Positions 45,007 through 53,147 of a stretch of DNA of 64,000 nucleotides are shown piece by piece. How positions within the stretch are numbered: position 1 is the stretch's first letter; the number at the start of each line of letters is the position of its first letter. Source of the stretch: Paludibacter jiangxiensis (lineage in GTDB: Bacteria; Bacteroidota; Bacteroidia; Bacteroidales; Paludibacteraceae); the NCBI RefSeq assembly GCF_001618385.1, contig NZ_BDCR01000001.1:682001-746000 (forward strand). The letters run 5' to 3'. Position numbers and translations under genes: made by a program. The notes beneath the pieces are model-generated. The model ran no database searches. It saw only the letters and a list, made by a program, of their open reading frames with translations, and was not told where the DNA came from.

Positions 45007-47838
45007 ATGCCTTATATGGCAGAATACAATAAAACCACCGCACATTTTACGCTTGTCGAACAATTTACTTCCAAACGCGATTATTTCAAAAAATCTCCGA
45101 AAGAAATTCAGCAATTGGTTAAAGCCAGTGCCGAATTGAGCGATCAAAACATTGCGCACCAGTTTTTCAAAAACACCGGCAATCTGAAATCTGCCTGGGA
45201 TGACGCCAATGAGCTGAAACAGAATTTTGTAAGAGAATACGTAGATAAGCGTATCGATCTTATTCTGAATGTGATGCAGGAGAAAAAACTGCCACTTTTC
45301 TTCAAAGATGAAAAATATGCAAACGTCTATACCGACGATCTAATCGAGCTGTTGCCTCAAAAAAGCCGTGCGGTTTTCCATTTTAACCGCATGGAGGATG
45401 AAACACGCTATTTTTTGTCAGTTCGATACAACGGAAAGAGTATCCGTTTGTTCGAGAAGGCAGCTTACGTGCTGCATCAATCGCCCTGCCGCATCATTAT
45501 AGACAACCGCCTCTACTCATTTCCCGATATCGATGCAAAAAAACTGTTGCCTTTCATCCTGAAAGAGTATGTGTCAGTGCCCAAAGCGATGGAGGAAAAA
45601 TATTTCAAGACGTTCGTTTTACATGCAATACGTGATTTTGATGTAGAAGCGGAAGGTTTTACCATTGAAACGTATCGCGGAAATCCCGCACCTGTGCTTT
45701 TGCTTGAGAAAGACCTGCAGGGCAATTACGCGTTTATGCTACAGTTCGATTATCCCGACAAAAGCTGGAAATATTTTGAAGAGCGTAAAGTGTCCGTAAA
45801 ATTTCAAAACCGGGACGATGAATATTTCTTTTGCAAAACATTCCGCAATGAATTATTTGAAACAAAGGCGATTGAGCGCATAAAAGAGCTGGGTCTCGAA
45901 TTTTGCAACGATCAGTTTATCAGGATAACCGGGCGCAATCAGGATCAGTATGTGGCTCAACTTGGAGCCATAGAATGGCTGAAAAACAACAGACAAAAGC
46001 TGGAAGATGCCAGCATCGGTTTCCGGCAGCATCTTGACAAGGTTTTCTCGTTGGATACGCCCGAGCTGAGGGAAGAATTTTCGGCAAAACGCGATTGGTT
46101 CGACCTTAACATTTGGGTATACGTAGGTTCGCAAAAAATCCCATTCCCATCGCTGAAAGAGTACATTTTGGCCAAACAACGGGAAGTTGTGCTTCCTAAC
46201 GGTGAAATCGCGATTCTTCCCGAAGAGTGGCTGGCTCGTTTCGAAGGCGTTTTTTTGATGGCCGAGGGAAAATACGACAAAATGAGGTTGTCGGTGCAAC
46301 ATGCCAATTTGTTGCGAGCCGAAGAAGAACCGGAAGACAAGATTTCAGCAGAGAAGAATTCGCCGCTCGGATGGCAGGAAGCGCCGACAGGGCTGAATGC
46401 ATCGCTCCGTCATTACCAAATGATTGGCTACAACTGGATGCTGGCGTTGCTTCAGCAAAACCGTGGTTTTTGTCTGGCCGACGATATGGGGTTGGGAAAA
46501 ACCATCCAGGTGATAGCTGTATTGCTGCACCAATTACGAACGATTGACAATCAGAAAAATAGTGACATTCAGCCGGGACTGTTTGACGAACCGGCAAGAA
46601 AGACGTATCAACCCAATTTGATTGTGGTGCCTACGTCGCTGATATTCAACTGGCAACAGGAGATCCGAAAATTTGCCCCATCGCTCACCGTGTGGGTGCA
46701 TCACGGACCTGCCCGCGACCGTTCGCTGGAACGAGCAGCAAAACGTGCCGTCATTCTTACCTCGTACAGTCTGGTGCGCAATGATATCGATCTGTTTAAA
46801 AACATTCATTTTCAGAATATTATTCTGGACGAAAGTCAGTACGTGAAGAATCCGGCATCGAAAACCTATCAGGCATTGATGCAATTATCCGCCGATCACA
46901 AACTGCTCCTGACCGGTACTCCGATTGAAAATTCGCTTGCCGACCTGTGGGCGCAAATGAATTTTGCCAATAAAGGTTTCCTCCATTCGTTTTCGTATTT
47001 CAACAGCAATTTCATCGATCCGATCGAAAAAGACAAGAATCCGCGACGTGAAGAGTTGTTGAAAAAGATGATAGCTCCGTTTATTTTGCGACGAACGAAA
47101 GAAGAGGTGGCTCCCGAGTTGCCGAAACTCTCGGTACAGGTGGTCTATTGCGAGATGGAAGAAGATCAGGCCAAACTCTACGAAGAAGAGAAGTCGAAGG
47201 TGCGGAACGAAATTCTCGAAACCCGCGAACAGGCCAGTCGGTTGAAGATGTCCAATTATGTTCAACAGGCACTTACCCGCCTGCGCCAGATTGCCAATCA
47301 TCCGGCTTTGTGCGGATACGACGATTACCCTTCGGGCAAGTACGATTCGATTATCGAAGCGCTGGAAAATGTTCGCAACCGGAAGCATAAAGTACTTATA
47401 TTCTCTTCGTTTGTGATGCACCTGAATCTTTTTAGGACTTATTTTGAGGAGAACAATCTCGACTACTGCATGTTGACGGGCGAAACCACCAACCGACAGG
47501 AAGTGGTGGAACGCTTCCAGAACAACCGGGATATCTCCTTCTTCCTGATTTCGATCAAAGCCGGTGGCGTAGGACTAAACCTGACCGCTGCCGATTATGT
47601 CTTTATCGTCGACCCGTGGTGGAATCCTGCGGTAGAGATGCAGGCCGTCAGTCGGGCGCACCGCATCGGACAGCAGCAGAATGTATTTGTTTACCACTTT
47701 ATTACACGGGGAACGATTGAAGAAAAAATACGGCTTTTGCAGGAAGAAAAAACAGGATTGGCCAAGACTTTCGTCAACTCCGAGAACAATATTCAACCCG
47801 CCGATCTGGACGCTTACCTCGAGCTGGTGATGGAATAA
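45007..47838 (+). CDS. SNF2-family DEAD/DEAH-box helicase
   Basis: A 943-aa Swi2/Snf2 ATPase. An N-terminal SNF2-associated region (about 1-440) precedes the helicase core: ADDMGLGKTIQVIAVLLHQL (motif I), VVPTSLIFNWQQEI (Ia), IILDESQYVKN (II, DESQ variant of DEAH), LLTGTPIENSLADLW (III). The C-terminal lobe has VLIFSSFVMHLNLF, SIKAGGVGLNLTAADYVFIVDPWWNPAVE (V) and QAVSRAHRIGQ (VI). It should translocate on double-stranded DNA and remodel protein-DNA complexes; the specific role in bacteria is unclear. The frame opens at a TTG (44941). ATGs at 45007 and 45016 are better starts, after a TATTTTTG box at 44920-44927. Confidence 0.9.
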   Translation: MPYMAEYNKTTAHFTLVEQFTSKRDYFKKSPKEIQQLVKASAELSDQNIAHQFFKNTGNLKSAWDDANELKQNFVREYVDKRIDLILNVMQEKKLPLFFKDEKYANVYTDDLIELLPQKSRAVFHFNRMEDETRYFLSVRYNGKSIRLFEKAAYVLHQSPCRIIIDNRLYSFPDIDAKKLLPFILKEYVSVPKAMEEKYFKTFVLHAIRDFDVEAEGFTIETYRGNPAPVLLLEKDLQGNYAFMLQFDYPDKSWKYFEERKVSVKFQNRDDEYFFCKTFRNELFETKAIERIKELGLEFCNDQFIRITGRNQDQYVAQLGAIEWLKNNRQKLEDASIGFRQHLDKVFSLDTPELREEFSAKRDWFDLNIWVYVGSQKIPFPSLKEYILAKQREVVLPNGEIAILPEEWLARFEGVFLMAEGKYDKMRLSVQHANLLRAEEEPEDKISAEKNSPLGWQEAPTGLNASLRHYQMIGYNWMLALLQQNRGFCLADDMGLGKTIQVIAVLLHQLRTIDNQKNSDIQPGLFDEPARKTYQPNLIVVPTSLIFNWQQEIRKFAPSLTVWVHHGPARDRSLERAAKRAVILTSYSLVRNDIDLFKNIHFQNIILDESQYVKNPASKTYQALMQLSADHKLLLTGTPIENSLADLWAQMNFANKGFLHSFSYFNSNFIDPIEKDKNPRREELLKKMIAPFILRRTKEEVAPELPKLSVQVVYCEMEEDQAKLYEEEKSKVRNEILETREQASRLKMSNYVQQALTRLRQIANHPALCGYDDYPSGKYDSIIEALENVRNRKHKVLIFSSFVMHLNLFRTYFEENNLDYCMLTGETTNRQEVVERFQNNRDISFFLISIKAGGVGLNLTAADYVFIVDPWWNPAVEMQAVSRAHRIGQQQNVFVYHFITRGTIEEKIRLLQEEKTGLAKTFVNSENNIQPADLDAYLELVME

Positions 47839-47965
47839 CTTTTTCAATTGTTTCATCTTCCTCATGGAGCAACCTAAACTATTAATAATTGCTGATTCAA
47901 ATGAATTTAGTTACAGTTAAACTCAGCAATAGCTATATCTGGCAGGACATAGATCAATCCTTGAA

Positions 47966-47995
47966 TTGAAAAATTGATAAATCTACTTATCTTTG
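47966..47995 (+). promoter_or_regulatory. Promoter of ImmA/IrrE-DUF4411 pair (TTG-N19-TATCTTTG)
   Basis: TTG (47966-47968), a 19-nt spacer and TATCTTTG (47988-47995). The -7 box ends only 4 nt before the start codon at 48000, so the transcript is predicted to be leaderless. Confidence 0.75.
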
Positions 47996-47999
47996 CACT

Positions 48000-49136
48000 A
48001 TGAAACAAGTTGTTAATATCACTCCAGACATGATTAGCTGGGCTATAAAACGTGCTGGCTTCTCTGTAGATGTTTTTATTGAGAAACATCCCCAGATAGT
48101 GGCATGGATAGAGGGAACAAAACAACCGACCGTCAAACAGCTAGAAGATTTTGCCAGAAAAACTTATCTTCCTTTTGGCTATTTTTTCTTACCCGAACCT
48201 CCGAAGGAAGAACTTCCTATTCCTTTTTTTAGAACCAATAATAATGTACTAGCGCAAATCAATATCAATGTATATGATACGATTTTGTTGCTACAGCAAC
48301 GTCAGGACTGGCTCAAAAACTATCTTATAGACAACGAATTTGACAGACTGGATTTCGTTGGAAGATTCAGTAACAATGACGCTGTTAGTTCTATTGTTGA
48401 AGATATAAGAAAGACTCTGAATTTACATGAAAGTTGGGCTTGTGAATTCAAAACATGGGAAGCTGCTCAAAACCATCTTGTAGAACAGATAGAAGATAAA
48501 GGAATCATTGTCGTTTTTAATGGTGTCGTCGAGAATAATGGCTATAGAAAAATTCCTGTAGATGAATGTCGTGGATTTGTAATGGTGGATGCCATGGCTC
48601 CTTTTATGTTTGTAAATAATGCTGATAGCAAGGCTGCTCAAATGTTCACGATTTTACATGAATTAGCACATATATGGATAGGCAGAAGTGCTGGTTTTGA
48701 CTTCAGAAAATTACAACCTGCGCAAGATGCAAACGAACAACTTTGCGATAAAGTTGCTGCAGAATTTTTGGTACCCAAAAATACCTTTATTTCTTTTTGG
48801 AATCAAAAACCTAATTATAAAGCGGCTTCTCATTTTTTCAAAGTAAGTGAAATTGTTATTGCACGTCGAGCATTAGATAATGGATTAATTAGTAAAGATG
48901 CTTTCTTTTCTTTCTACGAAGAGTATATTCACCGTGAATTTGCAAAGAAAGAAGATCAGACAGGAGGCGGGGACTTTTATGCAACAGCTCGCAAAAGATT
49001 AAGTCTCACATTTGCCACACACGTATTTAATGCTCTACGGTCTGGAGATTTATTATACAGAGATGCCTATAAACTTACTAGCTTAAAAGGGGACACTTTT
49101 CAAGCCTTTTTTGCCAAAAATTTTAATATGGCATGA
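48000..49136 (+). CDS. ImmA/IrrE family zinc metallopeptidase (antitoxin-type, COG2856)
   Basis: A 378-aa protein with an N-terminal helical HTH-like region (about 8-65, ISWAIKRAGFSVDVFIEKH and TKQPTVKQLEDFARKT) and a central peptidase domain with the zinc motif HELAH (H220-E221-H224) in FTILHELAHIWIG. Downstream NEQLCDKVAAEFLVP gives the third ligand region. Family members cleave repressors or act in toxin-antitoxin pairs. The gene is AT-rich compared with its neighbours and overlaps the DUF4411 gene by 4 nt, implying one functional unit. The start ATG lies 4 nt behind the promoter box; an internal ATG at codon 11 is the alternative. Confidence 0.88.
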   Translation: MKQVVNITPDMISWAIKRAGFSVDVFIEKHPQIVAWIEGTKQPTVKQLEDFARKTYLPFGYFFLPEPPKEELPIPFFRTNNNVLAQININVYDTILLLQQRQDWLKNYLIDNEFDRLDFVGRFSNNDAVSSIVEDIRKTLNLHESWACEFKTWEAAQNHLVEQIEDKGIIVVFNGVVENNGYRKIPVDECRGFVMVDAMAPFMFVNNADSKAAQMFTILHELAHIWIGRSAGFDFRKLQPAQDANEQLCDKVAAEFLVPKNTFISFWNQKPNYKAASHFFKVSEIVIARRALDNGLISKDAFFSFYEEYIHREFAKKEDQTGGGDFYATARKRLSLTFATHVFNALRSGDLLYRDAYKLTSLKGDTFQAFFAKNFNMA

Positions 49137-49633
49137 AGGTATACGTCTTAGATAGCAATTTCTTTATACAAGCACATCGGGCATATTATCCTCTCGATAT
49201 TGCAGTAGGTTTCTGGCTAAAAGTGAAACAGCTTGCACATGAAGGCAAAATCATCAGTATCGACAAGGTTAAAAATGAATTGTATGACAAAAATGATGAG
49301 TTAGAATTATGGTGTAAAGAAAATCTACCTGAAAACTTCTTTCAGGAAACAGATGACATCATGCCGGCTTACTCCCGTTTGATTTTATGGACAAATACTC
49401 AAAGAAGTCACTTTTTACCCAAGGCTATTGATGAGTTTTTAGATGCGGATGAAGCTGATGCCTTCTTAGTTGCTTATGCTTTGACAGACAATCAAAATAG
49501 AGTAATTGTCACTCAAGAAGTAAGCGAGCCCACACGCAAAAATAAAATTAAAATACCTCAACCTGCAAATGTTTTTCACATTCGATATGTGAATGCCATG
49601 ACCATGTTTAGAGAACTCGGCGAATCTTTTTAA
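49133..49633 (+). CDS. DUF4411 family PIN-like protein (probable RNase toxin)
   Basis: A 166-aa protein of DUF4411 with PIN-domain layout: an N-terminal strand and acid in VYVLDSNFFIQAH (D7), a second acid in VKNELYD (E49), a third in DADEADAFLVAYA (D109), and the closing strand VIVTQE. PIN domains are Mg-dependent ribonucleases; toxicity is inferred from the pairing with ImmA/IrrE and not shown. It overlaps the upstream gene by ATGA (49133-49136), typical of translational coupling in toxin-antitoxin modules. Low GC suggests horizontal gain. Confidence 0.87.
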   Translation: MKVYVLDSNFFIQAHRAYYPLDIAVGFWLKVKQLAHEGKIISIDKVKNELYDKNDELELWCKENLPENFFQETDDIMPAYSRLILWTNTQRSHFLPKAIDEFLDADEADAFLVAYALTDNQNRVIVTQEVSEPTRKNKIKIPQPANVFHIRYVNAMTMFRELGESF

Positions 49634-49709
49634 TATCTCATTTCTTTTCGCGAACCTTTCGCCCAATACACTTCCCTCGAAATGGTTTCGGAATAATAGC
49701 CAGTCAAAT

Positions 49710-49740
49710 TTTGTTTTTAACATTTCTTGAGCTACCTTTG
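49710..49740 (+). promoter_or_regulatory. Promoter of TPP riboswitch/receptor transcript (TTTG-N19-TACCTTTG)
   Basis: TTTG (49710-49713), a 19-nt spacer and TACCTTTG (49733-49740); transcription is expected near 49747, about 55 nt ahead of the riboswitch. Confidence 0.8.
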
Positions 49741-49797
49741 CAGCCTGAAAAGCAGAATTGCGGTGTACAACGCAACATGCTGTTTTTCAATCTATCC

Positions 49798-49875
49798 ATA
49801 ATTGGGGTGCCTTATCATAACGGGCTGAGATTATACCCTTTGAACCTGTCCGGGTAATTCCGGAAAGGGAATGAG
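49798..49875 (+). ncRNA. TPP riboswitch (THI element)
   Basis: The conserved thiamine-pyrophosphate aptamer is readable: GGGGTGC (49804-49810), CTGAGA (49825-49830), the ACCCTTTGAACCTG core (about 49835-49848), the CCGG-GTAATT-CCGG helix (about 49850-49863) and AAAGGGAA. It precedes the TonB-dependent receptor by about 65 nt. A short ATGAG/CTCAT stem (49871-49888) followed by T6 (49891-49896) may be the expression platform; it is weak, so control of translation is also possible. High TPP should lower receptor expression. Confidence 0.93.
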
Positions 49876-49940
49876 CATTTATCCTCATCGTTTTTTAAGC
49901 CCTCATCACATTTTGTTAAACTCTAAAAAAACTGAATGTT

Positions 49941-52382
49941 ATGAGAAAAATTTTGTTGGCTGCCTTGGTGCAGTTATTTGTGCTATCCCTTTCGGCACAG
50001 AGCGTTGTGAAAGGGCGAGTGGTAGACGAAACCGGACTGCCGCTTCCGGGAGCTTCTGTTGTTATTGGCACACAAGGACAAAGTACCGATGCAAACGGGC
50101 TATTCAAATTCAATTCTGTGTCGGGTAAATCGGCAAAAATAAAAGTTTCTTTTGTGGGATTTTCAACTGTAGAACAAGCTGTTAAAGTTCCGTTCAATGG
50201 TGAAATTAAGTTGCAAAAAACATCCCGCCAGATGGACGAAGTGACTGTGCTTTCGACCCGGGCTACCGATAAATCACCGGTGGCTTATACCAATATCGAC
50301 AAAGAAACACTGGCAAAGAGCAATCTGGGACAGGATGTGCCCTACCTGCTCTCCCAAACTCCGTCGTTTGTAGCCACTTCCGACGGCGGAACCGGTATCG
50401 GCTATACCTATTTCCGAATCCGTGGCACCGACGGTTCACGTATAAACGTGACTATCAACGGAATTCCTTATAATGATGCTGATGAGCAGGGAACCTTTTG
50501 GGTAGATGTTCCCGACCTGACCTCCTCGCTCGAAGGGATGCAAATTCAACGTGGCGTGGGCACTTCCACCAATGGTGCAGCCGCATTCGGTGCCAATATC
50601 AATTTGCAAACCGAAAACTATGCTCCGAAAGCATCGGGCGAACTCAACATGGCCTACGGTTCGTTCAATACGTTGAAAATGACTGCCAAGGCAAGTTCAG
50701 GCCTGTTGAACAATCACTGGGCAATCGACACACGTCTATCTTCAGTAACCTCTGACGGTTATATCGACCGGGCATCTGTCAATATGAAATCCTATTTCCT
50801 GCAAGCCGGTTACTACGGAGAAAAAACTACCGTAAAGTTTGTTACCTTCGGTGGAACAGAAAAAACCTATCACGCCTGGGATGGAGTGCCAAAAGACTCT
50901 CTGGCTACGCACCGTACCTACAACCCCTGCGGTTTTATGGGCTACGACGCAAATGGAACCCCACTCTATTACAAGAATCAAACGGACAATTACACGCAAA
51001 CCAATTATCAGTTGCTTGGCATTCATAGTTTCTCGCCAGCGTTGACTCTCAATGCAGGTTTGCACTATACCCGTGGTGATGGTTATTACGAAGAATATAA
51101 ACAGGATCAGACTTTGACAAAATATTCATTAATACCCTTCACCGTAAACGGAACAACTTACAAGAAAAGCGATTTGGTTCGGCAGAAAAAAATGGGCAAC
51201 GACTTTGCCGGTGCCGTCTTTTCATTGAATTATAACAAGGAAAAAATTTCTGCTCAGTTTGGAGGCGGAGTTAATCGCTACTGGGGCAATCACTGGGGCG
51301 AAGTCATTTGGGTGAAAAATTATTTTGGCAGCCTGTTACCAAACTCGGAATATTATCGCAGCAAAGTAAGTAAATGGGATGCTAATATTTATCTGAAAGC
51401 CAATTACGAACTGCTTCCCAAATTTAATGTTTACGGAGATCTTCAATATCGCCGCGTGACCTATTCATTGAACGGAACCAACGACGAATGGGACGATGCC
51501 GTTAACGGAATGCAAATTCTGTCTGTCGATAAGAAATTCAATTTCTTTAATCCGAAAGCAGGTGCACTCTATCGTCCCGATAAAAACAATGAAGCATTTG
51601 CATCGTTTGCTGTTGCACACCGCGAACCGACCCGCACCAATTACACCGACGGTTCTGCCGAAACATGGCCAACGAACGAAACATTATATGATTATGAAGC
51701 CGGGTACAAATTCCATAATTCACTATTGACTGCCGGAGTGAACCTTTATTACATGTATTATCATAACCAATTGATTTTAACCGGCAAACTCAACGATATC
51801 GGAGAAGCCCTGACATCAAACATTCCTGTTAGTTATCGCTCTGGTATAGAACTGATAGGCGGGATCAAACCGCTGTCGTGGTTACGTTGGGATGCCAACG
51901 TGACCATGAGTCGCAACCGGATTAAAAACTTTACCGAATATGTAGACACCTATTCCGGCGACAACTGGGACTGGGCTGAACAAACGGTAAATCACCTTGG
52001 TAATACGCCAATTTCCTTCTCTCCTTCGGTAACAGCCAACAGTTTGTTCACGTTTACCAAAGGTAATTTTGAAGCCGGATTTCAATCGCAGTATGTTGGC
52101 AAACAATACATTGACAACACCGGGAATGATGCACGTTCTTTAACAGGTTATCTTGTCAATAATCTTCGACTGAGCTATTCGTTGCCGGTAAAAGGAATTA
52201 AAGGAATTGACCTGACGCTTTTACTGAACAACCTGTTCAACAAGCAGTATATCAGCAATGCCTGGACCTATTCTTACTATTATCAGGCAGACCCGGCCAG
52301 CCAACCTGAACGCTACAATGATTTCGGGTATTACCCCCAGGCAGGCTTCAATTGCCTTGCAGGAGTAGCAATACGGTTTTGA
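49941..52382 (+). CDS. TonB-dependent receptor, TPP-riboswitch regulated (probable thiamine uptake)
   Basis: An 813-aa outer-membrane receptor: signal peptide (to about 20, LFVLSLSAQ), a carboxypeptidase-regulatory-like domain (about 22-95, GRVVDETGLPLPGASVVIG), a plug (TRATDKSPVAYTNIDKETL to QTENYAPKA, with FRIRGTDGSRINVTINGIP), and a barrel ending in LAGVAIRF with the terminal aromatic. The substrate is assigned only from the upstream TPP riboswitch, which in Bacteroidota often controls such receptors; thiamine, its phosphates or a precursor are all possible. It is monocistronic by position, with a terminator downstream. Confidence 0.9.
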   Translation: MRKILLAALVQLFVLSLSAQSVVKGRVVDETGLPLPGASVVIGTQGQSTDANGLFKFNSVSGKSAKIKVSFVGFSTVEQAVKVPFNGEIKLQKTSRQMDEVTVLSTRATDKSPVAYTNIDKETLAKSNLGQDVPYLLSQTPSFVATSDGGTGIGYTYFRIRGTDGSRINVTINGIPYNDADEQGTFWVDVPDLTSSLEGMQIQRGVGTSTNGAAAFGANINLQTENYAPKASGELNMAYGSFNTLKMTAKASSGLLNNHWAIDTRLSSVTSDGYIDRASVNMKSYFLQAGYYGEKTTVKFVTFGGTEKTYHAWDGVPKDSLATHRTYNPCGFMGYDANGTPLYYKNQTDNYTQTNYQLLGIHSFSPALTLNAGLHYTRGDGYYEEYKQDQTLTKYSLIPFTVNGTTYKKSDLVRQKKMGNDFAGAVFSLNYNKEKISAQFGGGVNRYWGNHWGEVIWVKNYFGSLLPNSEYYRSKVSKWDANIYLKANYELLPKFNVYGDLQYRRVTYSLNGTNDEWDDAVNGMQILSVDKKFNFFNPKAGALYRPDKNNEAFASFAVAHREPTRTNYTDGSAETWPTNETLYDYEAGYKFHNSLLTAGVNLYYMYYHNQLILTGKLNDIGEALTSNIPVSYRSGIELIGGIKPLSWLRWDANVTMSRNRIKNFTEYVDTYSGDNWDWAEQTVNHLGNTPISFSPSVTANSLFTFTKGNFEAGFQSQYVGKQYIDNTGNDARSLTGYLVNNLRLSYSLPVKGIKGIDLTLLLNNLFNKQYISNAWTYSYYYQADPASQPERYNDFGYYPQAGFNCLAGVAIRF

Positions 52383-52416
52383 GCATAGTAACGCGAATTA
52401 TCAGATATGAACACGA

Positions 52417-52446
52417 AGGCCCGGGCTTAAAAAGTCCGGGCTTTTT
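52417..52446 (+). terminator. Rho-independent terminator of the thiamine receptor gene
   Basis: The stem GCCCGGGCTT / AAGTCCGGGC (52419-52428 with 52432-52441, one G-U) with a 3-nt loop, followed by TTTTT. Confidence 0.88.
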
Positions 52447-52503
52447 CATTTCCTTTATCAAATCATTCACTTTTATTTTTATATGAGTTCCCATTGCATA
52501 ATC

Positions 52504-52534
52504 TTTGTTATATTGAATAGATATATTATCTTTG
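52504..52534 (+). promoter_or_regulatory. Promoter far upstream of susC (TTTG-N19-TATCTTTG)
   Basis: TTTG (52504-52507), 19 nt, TATCTTTG (52527-52534). It lies 614 nt before the SusC start. Either it serves a long leader of the PUL or a small transcript in between. Confidence 0.65.
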
Positions 52535-52559
52535 TGCACAGCTAATGCATTTTGTTGCC

Positions 52560-52643
52560 ATGAAAGAAGAACACCAAAGAAAACAAACTGCCTTTGCCAC
52601 ATTAAAACAAATTATACACGCCATTCAAATAGCTGTAAATTAA
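52560..52643 (+). CDS. Possible 27-aa small ORF (MKEEHQRKQTAF...)
   Basis: An ATG-started frame of 27 codons begins about 20 nt after the expected start of the 52504 promoter. The product is basic and helical-looking (KQIIHAIQIAVN at the end), with no recognised family. Its position alone supports it, so coding is doubtful; it may be incidental to a leader RNA. Confidence 0.25.
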   Translation: MKEEHQRKQTAFATLKQIIHAIQIAVN

Positions 52644-53147
52644 AGTTATAAAAACAAATATCATTACAACAAATATCAAATAGTAACTAATATTGTAACT
52701 TGTTTTTGCATCCTTTGAAGAAAGGATTTATTGTTTATAGATTTCGTGCACGAACACGAAATTAAGTCGAAAGAGATATTTTCCAATCAAATAAAAGGAT
52801 ATTTGCGAGTTAAATATCCTAAAAACAGGAACAATAATAGGATCTTTTCAACACATAAAGAAACCAACAATAAATATAACCTTAAAATAACAGTTAATAT
52901 TCATGAAGCTAACATCCTAATCCCTACTCCACATTTCAGATTGCAGGAAGAACAGTACTGCATCCTTCATAAGAATCACCTGTTTATATATCGATTAAGG
53001 GAAAAGTTTTGAATTTTCTTTTTCCCATTTGCACCTAAAGTATTTACAAAAAAATACTCCCTTCAATTAATCAAAATTACGTTTTCGTGTTCGGACACGG
53101 ATAAAACCTTTTTGACCTTTAAACAACTCTCTATTTTCAAAGTGTTT
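52644..53147 (+). promoter_or_regulatory. AT-rich leader of the SusC/SusD locus with distant inverted repeats
   Basis: No convincing gene. It contains a short hairpin ATCCTTT-GAAG-AAAGGAT (52710-52727), a local ATTTCGTG / CACGAAAT repeat (52741-52762), and an 11-bp CGAACACGAAA (52751-52761) whose exact complement TTTCGTGTTCG recurs at 53083-53093, 55 nt before the SusC start. Such spaced operator-like sites could bind a PUL regulator; none is encoded in the window. Confidence 0.45.

Noticed and set aside
52731-53012. 93-codon open frame upstream of susC
   Set aside because: It has no ATG anywhere (TTG start only), an Asn/Lys/Ile-rich composition expected of random AT-rich DNA, no ribosome-binding site and no recognisable domain.
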